Positions 51,500 through 63,707 of a stretch of DNA of 64,000 nt are shown one piece after another. A model generated the notes under the pieces. It worked only from the letters and a program-made list of their open reading frames with translations, had not been told where the DNA came from and searched no databases. Each line of letters begins with the position of its first letter. Positions within the stretch are counted from its first letter, which is position 1. Origin of the DNA: Tamarix chinensis (Eukaryota; Streptophyta; Magnoliopsida; Caryophyllales; Tamaricaceae); assembly GCA_030549775.1 (NCBI GenBank), contig CM060172.1, positions 59,670,023-59,734,022 of the forward strand, written 5' to 3'. The position numbers and the translations under genes are program-made.

Positions 51500-52380
51500 T
51501 TCTAAAACATCTAAACACATATTTGTGTGTTTAAAAATTAATAATACATATTAGACATGTTTATTAGAATAATCATCATGGTACACTCAAAATTATCAAA
51601 ATACCCCTAAGTCGTATAATAGTAATAATCTTGTTGAAATATCTGTTTCTAAAACATCAAAACACATATTCTCACGTTTAACGATAAATAATACATATCA
51701 GGTATGTTTATTAGAATAATCACTATCGTATACTTAAAATTACCAAAACACACCTAAGCCATATAATAGTAATAATCTTACCGAAACATGTGTTTCTAAA
51801 ATATCAAAAACACATATTCTCATGTTTAATAATATATAATACATATCAGGCATGTTTACTTGAGTAATTATCATAGAATAGTTAAAATTACCAAAATACC
51901 CCTAGGCCATATAATAGTAATAATCTTGATGAAGCATGTGTTTCTAAAGCATCAAAACACATATTATCATGTTTAACAACAAATAATACATATCATCATA
52001 TTTATTAGAAGAATCATCATAGTACACTTAAATTTACCAAAATATCCCTAGGCCATATAATAGTAACAATCTTGTCAAAACATGTGTTTCTAAAACATTA
52101 AAATACATATTCTCAGATTTAACAACCAATAATAAATATTAGGTGTGTTTATTAGAATAATTATTATGGTACACTCAAAATTATCAAAATACCCCTAGAG
52201 CATATAATAGTAATAATACTACTAAAATACGTATTTCTAGAGCATAAAATTAAGTACCACCATACTTAAAAATACTTAGAACATATTAGGCATTCTGATT
52301 AAGATTAACTATTATGATATGCTTAAATTACCAAATTCCCTCTAGGATACATGAAAATAATAATTATGCTATAAGTATAT
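51500..52380 (-). repeat. 147-bp tandem repeat, six copies, in LTR I
   Basis: The word TTCTAAAACATC (or variant) starts copies at 51500, 51647, 51794, 51942, 52088 and 52235, giving periods of 146-148. Each unit contains ATTACCAAAATACCCCTAGG-like and CATATAATAGTAATAATC words. Confidence 0.92.
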
Positions 52381-54228
52381 CTAAACATGTTCAACCTATC
52401 TTTTTCACCTGTATATATCATACAAAATTTCTTCCCGGTTTTAGAAACATTTTAATCATACTTTCATACACATAATATCTTACATAGGATAACATGTTTT
52501 CCTTTTTTCGATTTTCATGATAACAATAATAAATACATAATTATACGTAGTGAATCATGCTTAATATATTTTACATATGAAAACCTTAATGTGCTATCAC
52601 AGGATATCCAAACATTTTAGTAGTGTATAAAAGTTACCTAATTTCCTGCAAAATCACAATTAACCGGTAACCTTCTAAAAATTATTAGGTTTCGCTAATA
52701 AAACTTTTGTACCTAAAAATAATATCACAAATACCATTTTAATATTTGATCAATAAAATAATATTTGTTATTAAAAATCTTTATTAAATACGATATTACC
52801 AAAATACTCTTACATGTTAACAGTTACTAAAATAATTTTTAAATCAAAACATAACTTATGCTACATGTGCAGCATGAGCCATGCATATGCATAAGGGCTC
52901 GGGCTAGCTGGTGACGGTTATAGATGGTGGTCGGGTGGTGCTAGTTTTGACAATTGGTGCAAAGGGCTACAATGGGAGGTGAAGGTGGCAGAGGCAGCGG
53001 TGGGATGGTGTAAGAGGGGTGAGGGGTTGTAGCGAGAGGCGATGTAGAGCTGCAGGAAAGGGTGGAGATGCATGGGTGGAGGTGGGTATTGTTGGAGACA
53101 GTCATGCGATAGAAACAAGCGGCCAGGTCGGGAGGAAGAGGAGGAGAAAGGGACAAGAAGAAAAGGAGAGGAAGAAGAGGGAACGGTCAGCAACGAGGGT
53201 GGCTGCTAGTGTGATGGTTGAGGCAATGATGGCGTCGAAGTGAATGAGAAGGCAATGGCAAAAATTATCATTGCCCTGAGTGTTGATGTGGGAGGGGCAA
53301 CCAATGTTAGAGGCAAGGATTGATAGAAATCACAACAAGGAAACAGAGGAAGAAAAACAAGGTGGTAGGAGAGAAAGAGAGAGGAAGGAAGAATAGAAGA
53401 AGAAGATGGTCGACGATGGTGGAGGTGTTGTTTAAACAAGAAAATATAGAGGGAAATGAGGGGGTTGGTCGTGAAGGAGAAAAATAAAGGCAGGGCCACG
53501 AGGGAAAATGAAGAAGATAAGAGAAATATGAAGGATGAGCAAAGGTGGGGGACAAGGCTTAGGCGTGCAAACAAGGTAGGTGAGAGTCGCATGGGCGATG
53601 GGTGGTTGCAGGTGGAGGCACATGGTAGAGGTAGAAGGTGCAAGGAGGTAGGTTGCAAGGTCAGGAAAAAGGAAGGGAGGCAGGTGATAGGGTGCAGGGG
53701 AGGCTATGTTTGGTTGGAAGAGGAACTGAGGGATGGTGTGCATGGCATGTTGAGGCATCGGGAAGAAGAAAAAGGAAAGGAAGGAAAAGGAGATTAGGTC
53801 TGATGTGGGAAAAGAAGAAAGAAAGGAGGAGGAAAAAGGTGGGTTGGCCCGAGGAAGGAAAAGAAAAATGAAAGGAGAAGATTAAGAAAGAGAAAAGAAA
53901 GAAAAAGAGAAAAGAAGAAAAAAATAAGGAAAAGGAAAAATATATTTAGGGTTAGAATCAAAACTATGTTAAATTTAGGTTTTTGGGATAATATTAATTT
54001 ATCTGAATTTAGGGTATCTGATTAGGAAAAATAGATCGGGCAAAATTATAGGTTTAGGGTTGGTTTAAAAAAAAAGATAAGATAAACTGATTATAATAAT
54101 TTATTCAATAATTTATCTAGATTTGTGGGTCACATGTTAACAAAACTAATTAAATTAATATATAAAAGTTAAACTTTTTAGATAAAAGCCTATTCTAAAT
54201 TAAGGTTATAAAAATTCAGGGTATTATA

Positions 54229-54296
54229 GTTATACCTAACTTGTAAAATTAGGGTTTCTTAAGTAAATCGGGTATGTTGATAATATGAATCGTAAC
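54229..54296 (+). mobile_element. LTR E, continuation after LTR I
   Basis: GTTAT (target duplicate) plus a 63-base stretch that continues LTR E. It matches the segment after 7171 in LTR D and is cut at 54297 by the next minus-strand LTR. Confidence 0.7.
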
Positions 54297-55129
54297 GGTA
54301 ACACCCTCAAATTTTACTACAGAAAAAATTTATTTAAATTATAGGCGGAAGCAAATATGGTAAATTTTAGGGTGCTGCCACCACACTTAGTACCATACCG
54401 GTTTCCTCAGCCATTCTAATACCAAGTGCTAAGGCTAAAAATATACTTACACAAACTCAAGGATATAATCATAAAATAGAGTAGCATAATAGTTAGAATA
54501 CTGAGAATACAACCCACTAATTGTGATTACAAAATAAAGTCAGTGACAAGAGAGCGCAAGAGATTATAAGAGAAATACACAACTTTTCTCAAATAATTCT
54601 ATGCTCTTAACCTGAGAGTCAATCTTAAAGAGTGCTTGCGAGCTAATTAACCTGTAAATGCCATTACCCATTGAATAAGCAGGGGCCCAAGAAATAAACC
54701 CTTTAGTACTATGGTACTAAGTAACCCATTATACAAGACTAATAGACAATGCTCGCATGCAATACCTCAATCACATGAAGCATTGGATAATACATATATT
54801 AACTAAAATGAAATAATCATTCAGATAGCCACATGCATCAAGAGCAAATGTCACCAATGTTCGTTCACTTAGAAATAACATAACTTACCAATGGAACATC
54901 TAAGCGACACTCTTTCTAGTATAATTAGGAAGCCACACCATCCTCAACAATACACCCCATCCACTCAAATCATAGGTAGGCCCATAGGCCCTTCAATACA
55001 ATACCACACACCATCCATCACGATAGGCACAAAGGATGCTACAGATATATAAGTAGGCTCGTATTAGTTCATTCATTATTATCTGGACTCATGCCATTAG
55101 TTTAGAAGTTAGTAATCTCTTGAATTATT

Positions 55130-55460
55130 TCCATGAAGGTTCGAGGGCCCTACTATTCTCACCGGTGGATCGGTAAATATAATAAAACCTAGGGTAGCAC
55201 GCTCATATCTACTATTCTCACCGATGGACTAGTAAATGTAATACAACCTAGGGGAACACTCTCCTGGCCACTATTCTCACTGGTGGACTAGTAAATATAA
55301 TGCAATCCAGGACATAACTCTCCCAAACACTATTCTTATTGATGGACCGGTAAATATAATATAATTTAGGATAAAATGCTCCTGACCAATATTCTCACCG
55401 ATGGATCGGTAGACATAATACACATGGTCCTAATCCATGTGGTGTCCATTGTAAGTAATT
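55130..55460 (-). repeat. Reversed hairpin minisatellite in LTR J
   Basis: Five units of CCACTATTCTCACYGGTGGAYYRGTAAATAT about 60 bases apart. Here the core reads TGAGAATAGTGG on the minus strand instead of ATAATAGTGG. Confidence 0.85.
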
Positions 55461-55644
55461 AGTGTCTTTCCATTTAATTATCACACAATTCCATTCATTT
55501 ACTCGAGGGGGAGATCACGAACCTGGAGACACAGAGGTACACCAGTCATATTGTCGCATAAGAGCAGCACAGTATCCTACCGACTATCGACCTAGGGACG
55601 CAAAGGTACCCTGGTCGTATGAGTACAAGAAGGCTTACAGTACC

Positions 55645-58600
55645 TGTAATACCCCGTATTTTTAAAATCCCGATTTATTAAGTTTAATGATTTTATTAGC
55701 ATAATTTGATGTAAACAATTAATTATTTTAATTTCGATTTGTTTTATGGATTTATCGACGATTTCGAATTCATATTTGAATTTCTTATTATATTCATATG
55801 ATTTCGATTTCGGTTAAAAATATGTATTCCCATCCTTTCTCGTGTTTTGATTTTTAATATTTTAGATTCGTTTTCGATTATAATTTTGTTGTGTGATTAC
55901 GACTTTATTTTGGAGTTATATTTCGTTAATGAAATATATTATTTAAATTATGGAATTTCTATTTAAATAGTTAAATTTATTTTAATAATTTTATCTGTAG
56001 AAAATATTTTTGACTTTAAATTTATTCGTTTTCGGTAATCGTTAATATTTTTGGAAAGTTTTAAATTAAAAAGATTTTTTGGAGATTAATTATGAATTTC
56101 TTTCCGAAATTAATTTTCTTCTGTTTTACGCGTTTTGATTTACGGAAAGCCGATTTCGGAACTTATTTAAATTAGTCTCGGTTTATTTGAATTTGACCTA
56201 AATATTTTATTATATGTTTTTAAATAATTTTTTGAGGTCTTATAATGTATTTTCGTAAATAATATAAATTTTTCGTTCGTTGGTAAATTCTTTTGAAAAT
56301 GTTTCTGAAATTATTTATATAGTTCTTTTATTAATTTTAACCTTTCGGAACCTTGCGAAATAATTTTCGTTTAATGAATTTTAGATAAAATCTTCTAATA
56401 ATAATTTTAAATATTTAGTATTTTATTTTATATGAGTATTTGTAAAAAAAAAAAACCAGCCAACCCAGTCGGTGCCCCGACCCCCCTCTCTTCCTTTCCT
56501 TTTTTTTCCTGCTTCCCTTTCTCTTCCCTTTCCCGTCAAACCCTTGCTCCATGTTCCTGTCTCGAGCCAACAGCCTCCCAAACCTTAGCCGCCTCCTCCT
56601 CCCCGCTCCGACCAACCTCGCCAGCCCTCGTCGGCCTCAAACCGCAGCAACAACCGCTGTAGCAGCAGCCGAAACATCAGCTACCGAAGCAGCCGCGCAG
56701 CACCAGCAACGAACTGCAGCAGGGCAGCGACGAGCCGCGCTGGGTACGCCGCCGTCCGGCCACGACAGGCCCTGCTGACCACCAGCGAGCCACCCCCAGC
56801 CTCCGACGAAGCTTCCCCGACCTTCCTTTGCTCCGATTTTGTTGATTTTCGTTGGTATAAATTTCTGAAAAACCCTAATATAGATTTGATTAATTGAGTA
56901 TGATTTAGCTTGTGATAAGCTAAATTAATTGTTTGATAATGTATATATGTGCTGCGAGAATGATTTGGATAGGTTAATTGTATGGTTATGTTGGAATTTT
57001 AGAAAAATTGGATTTTTGGCCGGGTTATGGCCGAATTTTTTAGATTCGTCCAATTTAGCTATTTTGGGTAAATTGATTATACAATATGTTTTAAAATGTA
57101 TCTAATTTCATGTCGGAATCGTCAATTTGAGAAATTTATGCAGAATTTATTGGAATTTGATTTCTAGGTCAAAATTCGTGTGTGACAAAATTGGGTCGTA
57201 TAATTGAGTCGTTCCGCTCAATTGATTTTATAATATTGTTTAAAATGTATTTAATTTTATATTGGAAGTGTCGATTTGGGAAAATTGTGCGTAATTAACC
57301 GGAATTGGATTTTTAGGTCAAAACTCTCGCGTGTCTAAATTGGATTGTGTAATCGGGCTATTTTATTCAATTGACTGTATAAATTACATTAGAATATATT
57401 TAATTACATTTCCAAACCGTCAATTTATATGTTTTGGTAAGAATTGATCGAATTTGCGTTCCAGGCTCAAAAACCCTAATTGTGCTAAATTGGGTATTTC
57501 TTTTAGTGGTTTTGACCAATTGATTATTTGATATGCTATAAAATGTGTTTAATTGCATTTCTAAACATTCAATTTGATTAAATTTATAGAATTTTACCGA
57601 ATTGCATTTTCGGGCCTAAAATCCTAGATTTCAAGTGAGGTTATGAAATTGATTATTTGTATAGTTGTTTTTCTAAAATTAAATTTATAGAAGTAGTTGA
57701 AATGATCCTAATTGTATTCTAATACCTTTAATTGGAATTAATTGATTTGAATTACCTAAGTTTGTGTCATGGGCTTTAAAACCCTAATTTTGAAAACGGA
57801 TCGTCTTGAATTGGTTAATCGGAAAACTGTTTTGTTGAAATTGATTATCTAGATTTATCCAAAATTAGTTTAGTTGTGTTTTAAGACTATCAATTTGAGG
57901 TAATCGAAGTGGTTTGGTCGATTCGTAGTTTAGTCATTAAAAACCCTAATCTTCGGGGATGATTTTATAAAATTGATTTTTGCTATGCGTCCTTTACCTA
58001 ATCGATTTCTATCTTTGGGTTTTAAATCATTTAAATTATGTTTTAATCTAATCGGTTTGGATTTGGTTCTATATAAATGGTTGGGTTACCTATTTAGTTG
58101 TAAAACCTAATGAATAAATTATTTTTGATAAATTAATTTATGATCGATTATTCTTTCTCGGTCTTTCCAACTTAATTAGAAATGTCCCAAGTGGTATTTG
58201 TATTAATTCGTTTGATTCATATTCAATCTTAAATATTGATAGAGCTATGCTTTTGAGTCCTAAGTTTGGGTACGTTTTCCACGAAAGATCGTCTGTGTCC
58301 GTTTGTGTTTATTTAATTAGAATATGTGAATTATTAATTGATAAGATAGTTTCTAACTTAGTTTTTGATGTCTATCGGCGATCTAGGAAAGCTTTATTGT
58401 GGATCCTTGAGCTAGTAATCTTCTCTCTCCCTCATATCTCGCTTAGCTAGCTTTGGGTCCAGGTAAGTCTCTACTTACCTCTATTTATGGGTGTTTCGTA
58501 AGGATGTAGCTAAGGCCCCTATGTGTTATGTGACTTGTATGCCTTGGATGCTTCATGTATCATGTTATGTTGTGTATCTCATGATTATCCTTAACTTGTA

Positions 58601-60916
58601 TTGTGTGTAGCGCAACCTGGAGTTGAGGTATGTTGTATGTATTTTCTTATGACATGAGTGTGATATCCTTATATGGTGATTATGATGTGATGTGACATGA
58701 TATAACCCTATAGGACATGCATGCTAGAGTGACTGTTATCATAATATGGGGATGAAAGGACAAAAAGAAATAAATGGGAAGTGAGTTGCTAAGGGGGATA
58801 TGAGGTTGACCAAAATGAATAAGAGATGAGAACTATGCATGGGAATTCTAGAGTTTGCATGGGAAATTCGAGAGTTTGAATAGGTTGGACAAAACTTGCA
58901 TGAGGATGATCGTTATGTGAGAAAAGTTGTATTAAGGTGTAAATAAGCTAAAGGGAGAGTGGAGTACGGGTTAAGAGTAGAAATTGTTGTATAAGGGGTG
59001 ATTATGGGTGTCATGGGAGAGAAGAGATATTGGGTGAAAAAGAGAGGCATTACTTGTGGGAGAAGAAAGGTAATAGAGTTGAAGTGGCCAACTAGGGTTT
59101 TTTTTTGTTACATGTGGAATCGAGGGGTAAAGCGACATGATTTGGGATTGGATCTAAATGAGACGAGGCGTGAGACGATAAATGGAGTAATGGTAGTGTA
59201 AGTGAGAGAAAGTTGGGCCACATATGTCCAAGTAGGGTTTCCAAAGGAAAACCCTAAAGGGAGATAACACGTGGAGTGGATGTCATGAGGTGTTGGGCCT
59301 TAACCCACACCCATAGGAATTGGTTCCCATTATGTGTAAGCGTAAAGGGGAATGGATATCGAGGTGTGATAAGGGGCGCAAGAGTCCCAAAATATGGGAC
59401 GGGCCCTCCTGGGAGGATGAGTGTGGATATAGTTAGCCATGCATGTCAAGGGTAAAATACTTTCAAATAAGATATGTTAAGACACTAATCACTTAAAGAG
59501 GAAGATTGTTGAGCCGGGCCCAGACCGATCCACCGGCATAATAGTGGCCAGGTGCCGGGGTGCCCTGGAGACCGATCCACCAGCATATAATAGTGGTTAG
59601 GTGTGTTCTGCCCTATAAGTGACCGATCCACCGACTATAATAGTGGGGGATCCCGAGCTCAACAAACCAAACATTAAGTTACAAGTAAATCATGGGAAAG
59701 ATACGTTATACTTACAGTGAAACACCATGAGAGTCGGGGCCAGACCGATCCACTGGCATAATAGTGGCCAGGAGCGTTCTGCCCTGGAGACCGATCCACC
59801 GTCATATAATAGTGGTTAGGTGCGTTCTGCCCTATAAGTGACCGATCCACCGACTATAATAGTGGGGCTCCCGTACTCGCATGGATTAACAAAGATTATG
59901 GTGTGAAATGACTTACAAATCATGGAAAGATACGTTATAATTACAGTGAAACACCATGAGAGTCGGGGTCAGATCGATCCACCGGCATAATAGTGGCCAG
60001 GAGCGTTCTGCCCTGGAGACCGATCCACCGGCATAAAATAGTGGTTAGGTGCGTTCTGCCCTATAAGTGACCGATCCACCGGCTATAATAGTGGGGTTCC
60101 CGCACTCTCATGGATTTATAACGATTATGATGTGAATCGACTATATTTAACAAAGATTCAAAGGAAATAAGTCTAATTGGACCATAACCGACTTTTATTA
60201 TCTATATTACTACATGCGGTTTATGTGATTGGGGCTATGTAATGAGTTGTTAATAATATGGATTAATCCTACCTGAGGCACATGAGTTACTCTGCATTTT
60301 GGTCATACCACCCTTATATGTTTGAACAGGATGTTACATACGTTTCACAGGTTATTATATGTGTATGGTAGGACTTAAGTATGCGTAATAATGTATCAAC
60401 GTATTCTACCATGATTTAATATGCACTTGATGTATAGTTACGTCTCTCCTATAAAATAGGGTAGTGGAACTTACTCAGTATTGGATCCGTACTGATACTA
60501 CCTTGGTTGAATGGGTCCTGTGATGATCCACTGATGGTGGGGAGCAGACCTCTTGTGCAGGTTTAAGATCGGATACTGTTTTGGGGTAGAAGGCCTGACT
60601 TGAGTGAGTAGGCAATCCGGATATTGATCCTTCGGGATTTGTTTTGTTTAACTGTATTCATCTTTGGAAGTTACAAGTGTTGTATTTAAATTTCCAAGGG
60701 TTTTGTAATTGACTTTTAATTTCTCGTACTCTGATAAGCTTTTACAATTCGGATTTAATTGTTTGACATGTTTTAGCCTTGCATCTAACATGAGATAGAT
60801 GGTTGACATTTATCTTGTGTTAGATGTGGCGGTAAAATTTCCCAAATTCTCTCCTAGCTTTCGCTTTATTCTTTCAAAAAAATTTTTTTTCAGGAGTGAA
60901 ATTTGGGGGTGTTACA
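55645..60916 (+). mobile_element. Solo LTR S, 5272 bp, with 5-bp target duplication
   Basis: The ends are TGTAATACCCCG and GGGGGTGTTACA, flanked by GTACC at 55640-55644 and 60917-60921. Removing it joins ...TTACAGTACC to CTGCCGACAAGG, which matches the uninterrupted relative at about 50918-50945 (AGTACCCTACCGACAGGG). Inside are an AT-rich U3-like part (55645-56430), a C/T- and GC-rich leader (56450-56850), AT-rich sequence, a conserved donor-like CAG/GTAAGT (58460-58468), a three-copy higher-order minisatellite (59500-60110) and the terminal block (60470-60916). There are no gag or pol genes, so it is a solo LTR, unusually large. Frames of 75-76 codons in the leader are low-complexity. Confidence 0.93.
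59500..60120 (+). repeat. Higher-order hairpin minisatellite in solo LTR S
   Basis: Three blocks starting near 59521, 59741 and 59970 (220 and 229 bases apart). Each has three subunits GACCGATCCACYGRCATAATAGTGG, two of them followed by CCAGG...CCTGG or a GGTTAGGTG...CCCTA spacer. The block ends in GTGGGG(A/C/T)TCCCG. Confidence 0.92.
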
Positions 60917-61769
60917 GTACCCTGCCGACAAGGACATATAATCCATAAGTATGCATACCCCTTAATTAGGTCCATAAAGCTAAATAGAGTAAGGTGTAGG
61001 GCCTAGCTACGGCACTAAGGCTCACGGGAAAAATCCAAAACAATCATGGGCTAAACCACGTCTTTAGGGTAGTGACCTCTAAAGAGCCACCATTTCCGAT
61101 CTCGAAGTCTCTCACTTTAAGTATTAGTATTTTAAGTAGGGTGACTACGAAAATCACACATTAATTACATACTTAACTATTTTTATTTGTTTCCACCATT
61201 ATGAAGTCACCAAAATCAAGATTATTGTCAATGTTAACATCAGTAGTCCACTAAGGCCATCCTAGGCTCTTATACTCACACTTAGGCACCTTAGATCAAA
61301 ATGACCAAAATGCCCCTAAGGCTAAGGCTACCTCTTTACCATTCATTTCCATCGCAAACTCCATTTTATTTCACCAACATTCCATAAAAAGAGCAACACA
61401 CTATAATTTAACTATTAATCATGAAGTTAAGTTACCTAACACACCAAATGACCATTTATACAGAAACCCTAACACACACTTCTAGAACAACCAAACACAC
61501 ATTCTCATGCTTGATCAACAATCAATGCACTTCCTTCATGTTCACGAGGATAACAACATAGCATACTCCAATTCACCAAGTTACCTCTATGTTATGCGTA
61601 GTCATTAGCATGTTCATCATGGCACACTCCAAATTATCAAAATACTCCTAAACCTTATAATATTCATAAACATGCTTGAGCATGTGATAATAAGGCAATG
61701 ACCCCTATTTTCATATTTAATATCAATTTATACCGATCATGCACGTTTGTTAGACTAATCACACCATGT

Positions 61770-62850
61770 TATATGTAAAATTACCAAAATACCCACGAAT
61801 AATATATTATTGATTATCATACTCAAATTAGTGAAACTAAGAAAATAAACCTATATTATCATATTTAACATCGATTTATACTCATCATTAGTGAAACTAA
61901 GAAAATAAACCTATATTATCATATTTAATATCGATTTATACTCATCATGCATGTTTATTAGACCAATTACCGTATTAAATGCAAAATTATCAAAATACCC
62001 CTATACCATATTTTATTGAATATCATACTCAAATAAGTGATGCTAAGACAATAAACCCTATTATCATGTTTAACATCATTTTATACGTATCATGCATGTT
62101 TGTTAGGCTAACCACCATATTACATGCAAAATTACCAAAATGCTCCTAGGTCATTTAATATTAATAATCATACCCAACATGCGTTACTAACACTACAAAA
62201 CCCTATTATCTTTTTTAGTACCAATTATTACTTACCATGCATGTTTATTTAGGTAACCTCCATTTCACATGTAAAATTACTAAAATGCCCCTAGGTCATA
62301 AAATATTGATAATCATGTGCAGCCATGCACTACTAACACCACAAACCCCTATTAACATACTTAGCACCATTTATTACTTATCGTTTAGGTAACCCCCATT
62401 GCACATACAAAGTAAGTTACTAAAATGCCCCTAGGTCATAAAATGTTAATATTCACACCCAAATATGCATTAATAATACCATAAACCCCTATTATCATAC
62501 TTAGCATCAATTACCACTTATTATGCATATTTATTAAGTTAACTCCTATTACACATGCAAAATTACTAAAATGCCTCTATGTCATAAAATATTAATAATC
62601 ATGTTGAAACATGTATTTTTAATGTCACAAACCCTTTTATCATTTCCACCACCACATAACACTTAACAAGCATTTTTATTAAGATGATCACCGCAATACA
62701 TTAAATTTATCAAAATGCCTCTAGACCATAAAATATTGATATTTCTACTAATACATATATTTATAATCTACCAAACTCCTATATCCATTCTTAGAAACAT
62801 ATATAACACATTATTCATCTAGATTAGGGTTCAAATGACTAAATTGCCCC
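61770..62850 (-). repeat. 145-bp tandem repeat in LTR J, with a 60-bp duplication
   Basis: AAAATTACCAAAATGCCC-type words recur at 61777, 61983, 62128, 62273, 62414, 62559 and 62703 (periods 141-146). The one 206-base step contains a 60-bp direct duplication (61831 and 61891). Homologous to the array in LTR I. Confidence 0.9.
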
Positions 62851-63707
62851 TAGGGCTCATAATAATAGTATTTTTACTACAAGTGTGAAGTGTCCATCCA
62901 TACTCCACCTACCATTTTATATACACATAGCATTCACCATCAAACATTAGACCACTCCTTAATCCCCCTTTCACATGCATCACAAAATTTGCAAGATACA
63001 TGCATCCTTTTCCATTTTCCAATATAACATTGATAATCATGGAATTATTAGTAACACATCATATTTGCATAAATCACATACCAAAAATCCTAATGTGCTA
63101 ACATACAATAATCCATACATTTTAGTGGGTTATAATGGTTTCCTCATTTCTAACAAAAACCAAACTTTACCGATATTTGGTTTTAAAATGCTCAGGCTTG
63201 TTTAATAAAATTTCATACCTAAAAATAATATCACAAATGAAATATTAATATTAGATAAATAAAATAATAATTTTTTCGTTAAAAATATTTATTAAATATA
63301 ATATTAGCAACCTACCTCATACCTTAATATTATCTAAAAATATATACCAAAAACCGCAGCATAGCTCATGTTACATAGGTGTCGTGAGTTATGTAGGATA
63401 GGTGAAATGGACAAGGGGAAGAAAAAGGGAAGAATGGGGGGCTCGAGTAAAGGATTGAGGGAGGTGATGGGGATGTTGGTGTTTTTTGTTGGGTGCAAAG
63501 GTGAGGCAAGAGGTGGGTGGTGGATGGAGGTTGTGGTGCGACAGCTCGGAGGTAGCGGAGACGACGGTGATAGGAGGAAGGTGTAGAGAAGGGAGAGAGA
63601 AGAGGAAGAAAGGAGAAGAAGAGAAGGAGAAGGGGAGAGATAGGGTGGCTCGGGTAATGTGGTGTAGGGGGAGTTTGAGGTGGTGGTAGGCAGTTATGGG
63701 GAGGTTG

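Larger units (their letters stand above)
45611..54228 (-). mobile_element. Solo LTR in minus orientation (LTR I), 4288 bp without the hAT insert
   Basis: The ends are TGCAACACCC (left) and GGGTATTATA (right), flanked by a perfect 5-bp duplication GTTAT (45606-45610 and 54229-54233). Within it, the terminal block is at 45611-45760, a 145-147-bp tandem array at 51500-52380, and the leader at 52918-53900 read right to left with a TATA-like TAAATATATT near 53940. No internal retrotransposon genes are present, so it is a solo LTR. The hAT element 46216-50537 sits inside it. Long frames on both strands at 52918-53871 come from purine/pyrimidine-biased leader sequence. Confidence 0.85.
54297..63707 (-). 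mobile_element. Long LTR in minus orientation (LTR J), split by the solo LTR S
   Basis: The left edge GGTAACACCC is a slightly decayed terminus. In order from the left it has the terminal block (54297-54440), a palindromic AGTACTATGGTACT block near 54707, a minisatellite (55130-55460), then the 5.27-kb solo LTR S. It resumes at 60922, aligned with 50930-51170 of LTR I, followed by a 145-bp tandem array (61770-62850) and leader (63707 down to 63360). The leader is cut at 63708 by another LTR. Without S it is about 4.1 kb, the upstream part lying outside the window. It mirrors LTR B in block order. Confidence 0.75.

Noticed and set aside
52918..53871. Many open frames up to 150 codons on both strands
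   Set aside because: Strand-biased purine/pyrimidine leader of LTR I; equivalent frames in other LTR copies are not conserved in sequence.
54297..54302. A 5-bp target duplication for LTR J
   Set aside because: The left terminus is decayed and the right end is outside the window behind LTR K, so it cannot be tested here.
59500..60120. Regular repeats with spacers, superficially CRISPR-like
   Set aside because: The spacers are also repeated, the units are degenerate, and the setting is a plant LTR without cas genes.
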